Assembly: GCF_003443895.1 (NCBI RefSeq)
Contig: NZ_QQOA01000001.1
Coordinates: 186,001-250,000, forward strand
DNA from: Paraburkholderia phosphatilytica
GTDB taxonomy: Bacteria > Pseudomonadota > Gammaproteobacteria > Burkholderiales > Burkholderiaceae
DNA length: 64,000 nucleotides
Direction: 5' to 3'
Below are positions 26,880 to 34,051 of the stretch, one piece after another (the stretch's first letter is position 1; the number at the start of each line of letters is the position of its first letter). Position numbers and translations under genes: made by a program. The notes beneath the pieces were generated by a model that saw only the letters and a list, made by a program, of their open reading frames with translations, did not search any database and was not told where the DNA came from.

Positions 26880-27653
26880 TCAGATCGATTCGAGTGTCAG
26901 TTCCTCGGCCATCAGCCGGTTGCCCGCCATCAGCCCGCCGTCCACCGGCAGCGCGACGCCGGTGATCACGCGCGCCATCGGCGACGCGAGAAACTGCACC
27001 GCGTCGGCAATGTCTTCGGGCGTCGCGAAGTCGCCGAGCGGGTACCACTTCTTCAGCTTCTCGAACACCTGCGGGTCCTGCTCGACGCGCTTCTTCCACG
27101 CCGGCGTCTGCACGGTGCCCGGACACACGATGTTCGCGCGGATGCCGTAGCGTCCCAGTTCGATCGCGAGCGCCTTCGTATAGCTGATGAGGCCGGCCTT
27201 CGCCGCGCTGTAGGCCGGGTGGCCGAGCGACGCCATGCCGTTCACCGAGCCGATCAGCACGATCGCGCCGCGCTGCCGCTCGACCATCGACGCGCGCACC
27301 GCTTCCACCGTGTGGTACGTCGCGTTCAGGTTCAGGTGCACGTCGCGCTGCCAGGCGGCCGCGTCCGTTTTCGCGAGCGTGGGGCCGGTGGCCGAGCCCG
27401 CGTTCGCGACCAGCACGTCGACCGGACCGCGCTCGCTGACCGCGCGTGCCACCGCATCGCGCACCGCATCCGCCTCGCCGAGATCGACGGCGACAGGCGT
27501 GACCCGGTCGGCACCGAGTTCGGCGACGAGCGCCGCCAGCGCCGCGGCGTCGCGGTCGAGCGCGAGCAGCACGTCGCCTTCCGCGACGAAGCGTTTCGAA
27601 AGCGCCCGGCCGATCCCGCCGCAGGCGCCCGTCACCAGCACTACGCGATTCAT
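26880..27653 (-). CDS. SDR-family oxidoreductase of the sugar importer locus
   Basis: Classical short-chain dehydrogenase of 257 residues. The NAD(P) motif TGACGGIG lies at residue 8, the catalytic Ser in IGSVNG, and YSAAK gives the Tyr/Lys pair. Its place at the head of the ATPase-RpiR operon, opposite the importer genes, suggests that it oxidises the imported sugar or polyol. GAGGA precedes the ATG at 27653. One of the two regulatory boxes lies 51 bp upstream. Substrate identity is inferred only as carbohydrate-like. Confidence 0.92.
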   Translation of the reverse strand: MNRVVLVTGACGGIGRALSKRFVAEGDVLLALDRDAAALAALVAELGADRVTPVAVDLGEADAVRDAVARAVSERGPVDVLVANAGSATGPTLAKTDAAAWQRDVHLNLNATYHTVEAVRASMVERQRGAIVLIGSVNGMASLGHPAYSAAKAGLISYTKALAIELGRYGIRANIVCPGTVQTPAWKKRVEQDPQVFEKLKKWYPLGDFATPEDIADAVQFLASPMARVITGVALPVDGGLMAGNRLMAEELTLESI

Positions 27654-27704
27654 GGTGGTCCTCGTGGTACGCGTCCGGCGCCGCTTTCCGGGCCGCCGCA
27701 ACGC

Positions 27705-27719
27705 TGAAAGTTTCCTACA
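27705..27719 (-). promoter_or_regulatory. Candidate RpiR box 1 (TGAAA-N3-TCCTACA)
   Basis: TGAAAGTTTCCTACA lies 51 bp upstream of the SDR start codon. It shares all 12 fixed bases with the inverted copy at 27871-27885. A third half-site, TCCTACA, occurs at 27751-27757. The pair fits a local regulator such as the RpiR protein encoded in the same locus. Confidence 0.6.
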
Positions 27720-27870
27720 GAGCCCGTTTTCGGTGCAGCCGTGACATCTGTCCTACATACTGGTCATGTACGTCGCACCGCACAAAATATGCCTCTTTTA
27801 CAGCATCTTAGGCACAAACCCGCGGATAAAAAAATATCGACATCCCTACGTGACACGCTTTTTTTTGTTG

Positions 27871-27885
27871 TGTAGGATTTTTTCA
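27871..27885 (+). promoter_or_regulatory. Candidate RpiR box 2 (inverted copy)
   Basis: TGTAGGATTTTTTCA is the reverse complement of TGAAA-AAA-TCCTACA and stands 55 bp upstream of the binding-protein start at 27941. The mirrored placement in front of both divergent operons supports common control. The surrounding 100 bases are clearly AT-rich, as expected for promoters in this genome. Confidence 0.6.
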
Positions 27886-27940
27886 AACAATTCAACCCAG
27901 CGCCACCACACCAGCGGCGGACCACCCTCAGGAGATAGAA

Positions 27941-29173
27941 ATGTCGTTACGTGCATGTGCATCCCTTGCATTCGGCAGAATGGCCGTTGCGCTAGCCTTT
28001 GCTGGCCTCGCCACTGCCGCGCAGGCCGATACGGTCCGCGTCACGGTCGCGCACTACAGCGACGCGACGGCGCCGTATTTCCAGAAGATGGCCAGCGAAT
28101 TCGAGAAGGCGAACCCGGGCACCACGATCAAGATCGAGGACGTCAGCTGGGACACGCTGCAACAGAAGCTGCAGACGGACATCACGGGCGGCGCGAACGC
28201 CGACCTCGCGATCATCGGCACGCGCTGGCTGCTCGACTTCGTGAAGGACGACGTGGCCGAGCCGCTCGACGGCTACATGGACCCGAGCTTCAAGGGCCGC
28301 TTCATCCAGCCGTTCCTCGCCCCGGGCGAGATCAACGGCAAGGTGTACGGTCTGCCGATCGCCGCATCGGCGCGCGCGCTCTACTACAACAAGGATCTGC
28401 TCGCGAAGGTCGGCTACCCGAACGGTCCGAAGACCTGGAACGACGTGATCGAAGCGTCGAAGAAGCTGAAGGCGCAGGGCATTGCGGGCTTCGGTCTGCA
28501 GGGCAAGGAAATCGAAACGGACGTCTACTTTTACTACGCGCTGTGGACGATGGGCGGCGACGTGGTCGGCAAGGACGGCAAGGCCGCGTTCAACTCGCCG
28601 GCTGGCGTGAAGGCCGCGACGATGTACAAGTCGATGATCGACCAGGGTCTGACGCAGCCGGGCGTGACGGGCTACAGCCGTGAAGACGTGCAGAACCTCT
28701 TCAAGCAGGGCCGCGTCGCGATGATGATCTCGGCGCCGTTCCTCGCGAAGCAGATCAAGAAGGAAGCGCCGAACCTGCACTACGGCATCGACCCGCTGCC
28801 GGTCGGCACGACCGAAGCGACGTACGGCGTGACCGACTCGATCATGATGTTCAAGAACTCGAAGGTGAAGAAGACCGCCTGGAAGTTCCTCGACTTCCTG
28901 TTCACGAAGCAACCGCGCGTCGAGTTCACGAGCACGGAAGGCTTCCTGCCGACGACGAAGGCCGAAGCGACGGATCCGGCGTTCAACGATCCGGACACGA
29001 AGGCATTCGTCGCACTGCTGCCGCATGCGAAGTTCGCGCCGACCATCACCGGCTGGGAAGACACCGCGAAGGCCGTGACGGATGCGATGCAGGCGGTCTA
29101 CCTCGGCAAGGCGAAGCCGGCCGATGCGCTGAACCAGGCTGCCCAGACCGCGAACCAGTCGCTCGGCAAGTAA
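27941..29173 (+). CDS. Carbohydrate ABC transporter substrate-binding protein
   Basis: Periplasmic solute-binding protein of 410 residues (SBP family 1, UgpB/MalE-like). The signal peptide ends in ATAAQA, with cleavage near residue 29. The mature protein begins DTVRVTVAHYSDATAPYFQK and contains ALYYNKDLLAKVGYPNGPKT, a segment typical of sugar binders. It delivers its ligand to the permeases at 29331 and 30218. Two hairpins after the stop may raise its message level over the permease part. The ligand is unknown. Confidence 0.94.
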   Translation: MSLRACASLAFGRMAVALAFAGLATAAQADTVRVTVAHYSDATAPYFQKMASEFEKANPGTTIKIEDVSWDTLQQKLQTDITGGANADLAIIGTRWLLDFVKDDVAEPLDGYMDPSFKGRFIQPFLAPGEINGKVYGLPIAASARALYYNKDLLAKVGYPNGPKTWNDVIEASKKLKAQGIAGFGLQGKEIETDVYFYYALWTMGGDVVGKDGKAAFNSPAGVKAATMYKSMIDQGLTQPGVTGYSREDVQNLFKQGRVAMMISAPFLAKQIKKEAPNLHYGIDPLPVGTTEATYGVTDSIMMFKNSKVKKTAWKFLDFLFTKQPRVEFTSTEGFLPTTKAEATDPAFNDPDTKAFVALLPHAKFAPTITGWEDTAKAVTDAMQAVYLGKAKPADALNQAAQTANQSLGK

Positions 29174-29190
29174 GCACGCAAGAGACGAGA

Positions 29191-29256
29191 GCGGCCGGCT
29201 CCCCGCTGGCCGCCGCATGAATCGCCGGCACGTCCGCCTTATCCGGCGTGCCGGCG
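29191..29256 (+). other. Two tandem hairpins between binding-protein and permease genes
   Basis: The first hairpin pairs GCGGCCGGC with GCTGGCCGC (29191-29213, one G-U pair). The second pairs CGCCGGCACG with CGTGCCGGCG (29223-29232 with 29247-29256, ten perfect pairs). Neither has a U-run, so they look like message-stabilising or partial attenuation structures that keep the binding protein more abundant than the permeases. Confidence 0.55.
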
Positions 29257-29330
29257 CTGTTTCGAGTATCCGGCCCATTTTCGTTGTGGCGCGCCGCCAG
29301 CCGGCCGCCGCATCTTTCGACCGAGCACGC

Positions 29331-30221
29331 ATGAGCCGCACCGCTACGATGCGCCCCACGGCGCCCTGGTTGCTGATAGCGCCGAGTCTGATCCTGGCGC
29401 TCTTCATCATCAGCTATCCGTTCTTCAACATCGTCTACCAGTCGGTGCATGAGGTGTCGCGCTTCGGCATGATTCGCGACTTCAACGGCATCGCCAACTA
29501 CACGCGGATCTTCACCGATCCGGTGTTTCTCGACACCGTGCGCCGGACGATCTGGTGGACTGCGTTCGTGGTCGGCGGCACGGTGCTGATCTCGGTGCCG
29601 GTCGCGCTGGTGCTGAACCAGGACTTCTACGGCCGCGGCATCGCACGCACAATCGTGATGCTGCCGTGGTCGGTGTCGCTGACGATGTCCGCGGTGGTAT
29701 GGCGCTGGTCGTTCAACGACGACTACGGGATGGTCAACGTCACGCTGCAACGGCTCGGGCTGATCCACGGTCCGATCCACTGGCTCGCCACGCCCGAGCT
29801 CGCATTTCCGGTGGAAATCGCGGTCGGCATTCTCGTATCGATTCCGTTCACGGTGACGATCCTGCTGGGCGGGCTCTCTTCCGTGCCGGGCGATATCTAC
29901 GAAGCGGCGCGCATCGACGGCGCGACGTCGTGGCAGCAGTTCCGCAAGCTGACGCTGCCGCTGCTGCGGCCGTTCGTGAACATGGCGATCCTGTTGAACA
30001 TCATCTACGTGTTCAACTCGTTTCCGATCATCTGGGTGATGACGCAGGGCGGCCCCGACAACGGCACGCAGATTCTCGTCACCTATCTGTACGAACTCGG
30101 CTTCCGTCTTGGCCGGCCGGGCGAAGCGGCCGCCGTGTCGCTGATCATGCTGGTGATGCTGTTCATCTTCTCGATGCTCTATCTGCGTCTGCAGCCGAAG
30201 ACCACGGGAGAGACAGTATGA
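29331..30221 (+). CDS. Sugar ABC transporter permease (MalF/UgpA type)
   Basis: Inner-membrane permease of 296 residues with six predicted hydrophobic segments. The cytoplasmic coupling loop is visible as YEAARIDGATSWQQFRKLTL. I use the ATG at 29331 (MSRTATMRPTAPWLLIAP); an upstream in-frame stretch is Arg-rich and overlaps the hairpin region. Its stop overlaps the start of the second permease as ATGA. Confidence 0.93.
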   Translation: MSRTATMRPTAPWLLIAPSLILALFIISYPFFNIVYQSVHEVSRFGMIRDFNGIANYTRIFTDPVFLDTVRRTIWWTAFVVGGTVLISVPVALVLNQDFYGRGIARTIVMLPWSVSLTMSAVVWRWSFNDDYGMVNVTLQRLGLIHGPIHWLATPELAFPVEIAVGILVSIPFTVTILLGGLSSVPGDIYEAARIDGATSWQQFRKLTLPLLRPFVNMAILLNIIYVFNSFPIIWVMTQGGPDNGTQILVTYLYELGFRLGRPGEAAAVSLIMLVMLFIFSMLYLRLQPKTTGETV

Positions 30222-31063
30222 GCAGCAAAATGAAACGCACAATCTGGTGCTGGCTTGCGCTTGCGCCGCTGATCGTCACGGTGCTGTTTCCGTTCGCGGT
30301 GATGCTGTTCACCTCGCTGAAACCCGCCGACGAAATCTTCGTGTATCCGGCGCGCTGGCTGCCGGTGCACTGGTACTGGAAAAACTTCGCGGACATGTGG
30401 GACGCCGCGAACTTCGGCACCGCGTTGAAGAACAGCGCGCTGATCAGCTTCGCGTCCACCGTGCTCGCGCTCGTCGTCAGCCTGCCCGCCGCGTATGCGC
30501 TCGCGCGCTTCCCGTTCCGCGGCAGCGGCACCTACCGGCAGTTCCTGCTCGTCACGCAGATGCTGTCGCCGATCCTGCTGGTGGTCGGCCTGTTCCGTCT
30601 CGCCGCGATGATCCCGTGGGGCGACGGCAACATGGTCGACTCGAAGACCGCGGTGGTTATCGCGTACGGCGCCTTCAACATCGCGTTCGCTGTGTGGATG
30701 CTGTCGTCGTATTTCCAGACCGTGCCGCGCGATCTGGAAGAAGCCGCGTGGCTAGAAGGTTGCAGCCGTATGCGCGCGGTTTTCAAGGTGTTCCTGCCGC
30801 TCGCTACGCCGGCTATCACCGTCACCGCGATCTTCACCTTCATCAACGCGTGGAACGAGTTCGCGGTGGTCTATACGCTGATCCGTTCGCCGGAAAACAA
30901 GACGCTGACGATCGTCGTGACCGACATGGTGGCCGGCAAGTACACGGTGGAGTGGCAGCTGGTGATGGCCGCGACGCTCTGCGCGACGTTGCCGGTGTCC
31001 GTCGTGTTCGCGTGGCTGCAGCGCTATCTGGTGAAGGGGCTCGCGCTCGGCGCGGTGAAGTAG
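30218..31063 (+). CDS. Sugar ABC transporter permease (MalG/UgpE type)
   Basis: Second permease, 281 residues, with six hydrophobic segments and the coupling motif EEAAWLEGCSRMRAVFKVFL. The ATG at 30218 overlaps the previous stop and has GGGAGAG upstream. Together with the binding protein and the ATPase on the opposite strand it completes the importer. A LysR gene follows after 39 bp in the same direction. Confidence 0.94.
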   Translation: MSSKMKRTIWCWLALAPLIVTVLFPFAVMLFTSLKPADEIFVYPARWLPVHWYWKNFADMWDAANFGTALKNSALISFASTVLALVVSLPAAYALARFPFRGSGTYRQFLLVTQMLSPILLVVGLFRLAAMIPWGDGNMVDSKTAVVIAYGAFNIAFAVWMLSSYFQTVPRDLEEAAWLEGCSRMRAVFKVFLPLATPAITVTAIFTFINAWNEFAVVYTLIRSPENKTLTIVVTDMVAGKYTVEWQLVMAATLCATLPVSVVFAWLQRYLVKGLALGAVK

Positions 31064-31102
31064 GCGTACAGTCGCGGTGCCGAGACTCGTGAACGACACG
31101 AC

Positions 31103-32032
31103 ATGGACCGCATCGACGCAATGAAGGTTTTCGTGGCCGCGCTGGACGAGGGCAGCCTCGCCGGCGCGAGCCGTCGCTTAGGCCGCTCGCCGGCCGCCGT
31201 GAGCCGCGCGATCGCGTTCCTCGAAGCGCACGTCGGCACCGCGCTGCTGCACCGGACCACCCGCACGATCAAGCTCAGCGAAGCCGGCGAACGTTACGCG
31301 GCCGCGTGCCGCCGCATCCTCACCGATCTCGAGGAAGCCGATCTGCTGGCCGAAGGCGAACGCTCGGCGCCGCGCGGCCTGTTGACGATCACCGCGCCCG
31401 TCGCCGCCGGCGAGACACTGCTGCGGCCGGTGCTCGACGAATTCATCGATCGTTATCCCGCCGTCTCGATCCGGCTGCACATGCTGGATCGTCCCGTGAG
31501 CCTGATCGACGAAGGGATGGACGTCGCGCTGCGCATCGCGCATCTACCCGACTCGACGCTCGTCGCGATACCCGTGGGCGAAGTGCGCCGCGTGGTGGCG
31601 GCATCGCCGCGCTATCTCGCGAAGAACCCGCGCATCGACGAACCCGCCGATCTCGCGCAGCACCGGATCATCTCGATGACGCATTTCGGTCTCGATTCGT
31701 GGAGCTTTCCCGCGCCGAATCCTTCGGGCATTCCGCAGGTCGTGCAGTTCTCGCCGCGGCTGATCGTGAACAGCATCGAGGCCGCGGTGTCATCCGCGGT
31801 GGAAGGACGCGGCGTGACGCGGATGTTTTCGTATCACGTCGCCGAGCAGGTGAAGGACGGTCTGCTGCGGATCGTGCTGCGCGACAGCGAGCAGGCGCCC
31901 GTGCCCGTGCATCTGCTGACGCCGCATGGACGCCTCGCGGTGCCGAAGGTGCGCGCGTTCGTCGACTTCGCCGCGCCGCGGTTACGCAAGCAGTTCGTGC
32001 GGCTGCAGCGGATCACCGACGCGGAGCGATGA
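31103..32032 (+). CDS. LysR-family transcriptional regulator
   Basis: Regulator of 309 residues. The winged HTH (MDRIDAMKVFVAALDEGSLA, then AASRRLG-like spacing and AVSRAIAFLE) is followed by a LysR substrate-binding domain with RGLLTITAPVAAGE. It belongs to the common CrgA-like group. It follows the importer permease by 39 bp but has its own likely role; the regulated gene is unclear. It converges with the XRE/MmyB regulator gene. Confidence 0.92.
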   Translation: MDRIDAMKVFVAALDEGSLAGASRRLGRSPAAVSRAIAFLEAHVGTALLHRTTRTIKLSEAGERYAAACRRILTDLEEADLLAEGERSAPRGLLTITAPVAAGETLLRPVLDEFIDRYPAVSIRLHMLDRPVSLIDEGMDVALRIAHLPDSTLVAIPVGEVRRVVAASPRYLAKNPRIDEPADLAQHRIISMTHFGLDSWSFPAPNPSGIPQVVQFSPRLIVNSIEAAVSSAVEGRGVTRMFSYHVAEQVKDGLLRIVLRDSEQAPVPVHLLTPHGRLAVPKVRAFVDFAAPRLRKQFVRLQRITDAER

Positions 32033-32068
32033 ATACGATGAATGCGTTAATTACGATGACGCGCGGCG

Positions 32069-32896
32069 CTAGGCGAGCGCTGCGCTGATCTTCTCGGCGT
32101 CCGTGGGTGTCGCGGGGTGGTACACCACCATGCTGAGATCGGGCCGCCCGTCCACCGCGAACGACGAGTGTTCGAACGCGAGCGGACCGAGCACCGGATG
32201 CCGGATGTGCTTCACGCCTTCCACGTGCGAGACGACATTGTTATCGCGCCACATCGACTCGAACTCGGGGCTCAGCCGGCACAGTTCATCGACCAGCTCG
32301 CTCGCCGCCGACGCCGCGCCCGCGCGCGCCACGTCCACCCGAAACGCGCCGACCACGAAGCGCGCGACGCTCTCCCAGTCGTACTGCGCGGCCCGCACGC
32401 GCGGATCGAGGAACATGAAGCGCAGCACGTTGCGCTGTTCCGGCGGCAGCGCGCCGTAGTCGACGAGGATCACCGTGGCCGCGCGATTCCACGCGATCAC
32501 GTCCCACGTCGCGGTTCGGATCATCGCTGGAATGGGATGCAAGCCGTCGAGGATGCGCTGCAGCCTGGGCGTCACACCTTCGTTGCGCTGATAGCGCACC
32601 TCGGGCGGCCGGCCGAGCGCGAGCAGAAACACATGCTCGCGCTCCACGTCCGTCAGCATCAACGCGCTGGCGATCCGCTCCAGCACGTCGGCCGACGGCG
32701 CGCCGCCCCGACCCTGTTCGAGCCACGTATACCAGGCAGGACTAATATTCGCGCGCGTCGCCACTTCTTCGCGGCGCAAACCCGGCGTGCGGCGGCGCTG
32801 CGATGAAAAGCCGAAGGTGGCGGGATCGAGCTTCGTCCGGCGGTCCTTCAGATAAGCGCCCAGCAGATCGTGACTCGAGACGTCGTCGCTCATCAT
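32069..32896 (-). CDS. XRE-family regulator with MmyB-like ligand domain
   Basis: Regulator of about 275 residues. The N-terminal HTH includes TPGLRREEVATRANISPAWY and YTWLEQGRGGAPSADVLERI. The C-terminal half matches the MmyB-like domain (WNRAATVILVDYGALPPEQR, then HPVLGPLAFEHSSF), a small-ligand-binding PAS-like fold. Adjacent ATG codons at 32896 and 32893 could start it; a GTG at 32935 would run through the repeats upstream. Proteins of this family commonly repress a divergent oxidoreductase gene, here the epimerase gene at 32988. Confidence 0.93.
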   Translation of the reverse strand: MMSDDVSSHDLLGAYLKDRRTKLDPATFGFSSQRRRTPGLRREEVATRANISPAWYTWLEQGRGGAPSADVLERIASALMLTDVEREHVFLLALGRPPEVRYQRNEGVTPRLQRILDGLHPIPAMIRTATWDVIAWNRAATVILVDYGALPPEQRNVLRFMFLDPRVRAAQYDWESVARFVVGAFRVDVARAGAASAASELVDELCRLSPEFESMWRDNNVVSHVEGVKHIRHPVLGPLAFEHSSFAVDGRPDLSMVVYHPATPTDAEKISAALA

Positions 32897-32910
32897 GGTA
32901 CTTTTTATAA

Positions 32911-32954
32911 CACGATAATCTAACGACTTTACCACGATAAGACCACGATCGATA
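32911..32954. repeat. Four 11-bp direct repeat units between XRE regulator and epimerase
   Basis: Consecutive 11-base units read CACGATAATCT, AACGACTTTAC, CACGATAAGAC and CACGATCGATA. CACGAT is exact in units 1, 3 and 4, and unit 2 keeps ACGA in register. The spacing equals one helical turn, so the units face the same side of DNA. They sit at the divergent promoters and most likely bind the adjacent XRE/MmyB regulator. Confidence 0.6.
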
Positions 32955-32987
32955 TTGACCTCTCACGTAACCCTGGAGAGATCGATC

Positions 32988-33887
32988 ATGCGTGTATTCG
33001 TGACAGGTGCGACCGGCTGGGTGGGCTCGGCGGTCGTCAAGGATTTGCTCGCGGCGGGCCATCAGGTGCTGGGGCTCGCACGTTCGGATGAAGGCGCACG
33101 AAGCGTCGCCGCGGCGGGCGCCGAGGTGCTGCGCGGTTCGCTGGAAGCGCTGGACAGCCTGAAACGCGGCGCCGCGCAGGCGGATGGCGTGATTCACGCC
33201 GCGTTCAATCACGACTTCTCGAAGCTCGCGGAAAATGCCGAGCACGAGCGGCTCGCCATCGAAGCGATCGGCAACGAACTGGCGGGCTCCAACCGGCCGT
33301 TCATCGTCACGTCCGGCGTGGCGCTGCTCGCGCCGGGTCGCGTCACGACCGAAGACGAGCCGGCGCGCGCGGCCATCGCGTCCTTTCCCCGTTCGCCGGA
33401 AGCGGCTGCGGCAGCGTTCTCGGCGCGCGGCGTGCGCGTATCGGCGGTGCGTCTTGCGCCCACCGTGCACGGCCTCGGCGATCACGGCTTCGTGCCGCGT
33501 CTGATCGAAATCGCGCGTGCGAAAGGCGTGTCCGCCTACGTTGGCGAAGGCGGCAACCGCTGGCCCGCCGTGCATCGGCTCGATGCGGCGCGCGTGTACC
33601 GGCTCGCGCTCGAACGCGACGCTGAAGGCGCCACCTGGCACGCAATCGCGGAGCAAGGGGTGCCGTTCAAAGCCATCGCGGAAGCGATCGGTCGCGGCCT
33701 CGGCATTCCGGTGGTGTCGCAAACGCCCGAGCAGGCCGCCGACCATTTCGGCTGGTTCGCGCGCTTCGCCGCGATCGACTGTCCGAGTTCGAGCGAGATC
33801 ACGCGCTCGCGTCTCGGCTGGCAACCGGAGCATCCCGTCCTGCTCGCGGACCTCGGTCAGCCTGAGTATTTCGAGCCGGCGCGCTGA
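32988..33887 (+). CDS. NAD(P)-dependent epimerase/oxidoreductase (extended SDR)
   Basis: Protein of 299 residues with the Rossmann motif VFVTGATGWVGSAVV at the N-terminus, then AHXX-type HAAFNHDFSK and the C-terminal substrate part LAPTVHGLGDHGFVP. The classical YxxxK is not obvious, so it may be an atypical SDR acting as a reductase or NADP sensor. GGAGAG precedes the ATG at 32988. It is divergent from the XRE/MmyB regulator and probably its target. Confidence 0.9.
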   Translation: MRVFVTGATGWVGSAVVKDLLAAGHQVLGLARSDEGARSVAAAGAEVLRGSLEALDSLKRGAAQADGVIHAAFNHDFSKLAENAEHERLAIEAIGNELAGSNRPFIVTSGVALLAPGRVTTEDEPARAAIASFPRSPEAAAAAFSARGVRVSAVRLAPTVHGLGDHGFVPRLIEIARAKGVSAYVGEGGNRWPAVHRLDAARVYRLALERDAEGATWHAIAEQGVPFKAIAEAIGRGLGIPVVSQTPEQAADHFGWFARFAAIDCPSSSEITRSRLGWQPEHPVLLADLGQPEYFEPAR

Positions 33888-34051
33888 CGAGCTCACGCCG
33901 ATGCGCGGTTCGCGTCTGTCGCGAGCACGCCTGCACGACACTGCCGGTTCACGGTGCCATATCTCATTGCATTGCCAATCCCTCGTGGGGATCGGTTCTG
34001 ATCTTCATGCGCGCAATTCGATGCTCCGCAATAGACAGATAAGGCGAGGAT

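Noticed and set aside
24797..26965. Open frame of 722 codons on the plus strand
   Set aside because: Antisense to the RpiR and ABC ATPase genes, with Arg/His-rich composition. The minus-strand genes have full domain motifs.
33888..34051. A plant-inducible-promoter (TTCG-N15/16-TTCG) box before the effector-like gene
   Set aside because: TTCG occurs near 34017 but no second TTCG falls at the required spacing, so there is no evidence of HrpB/HrpX-type control.
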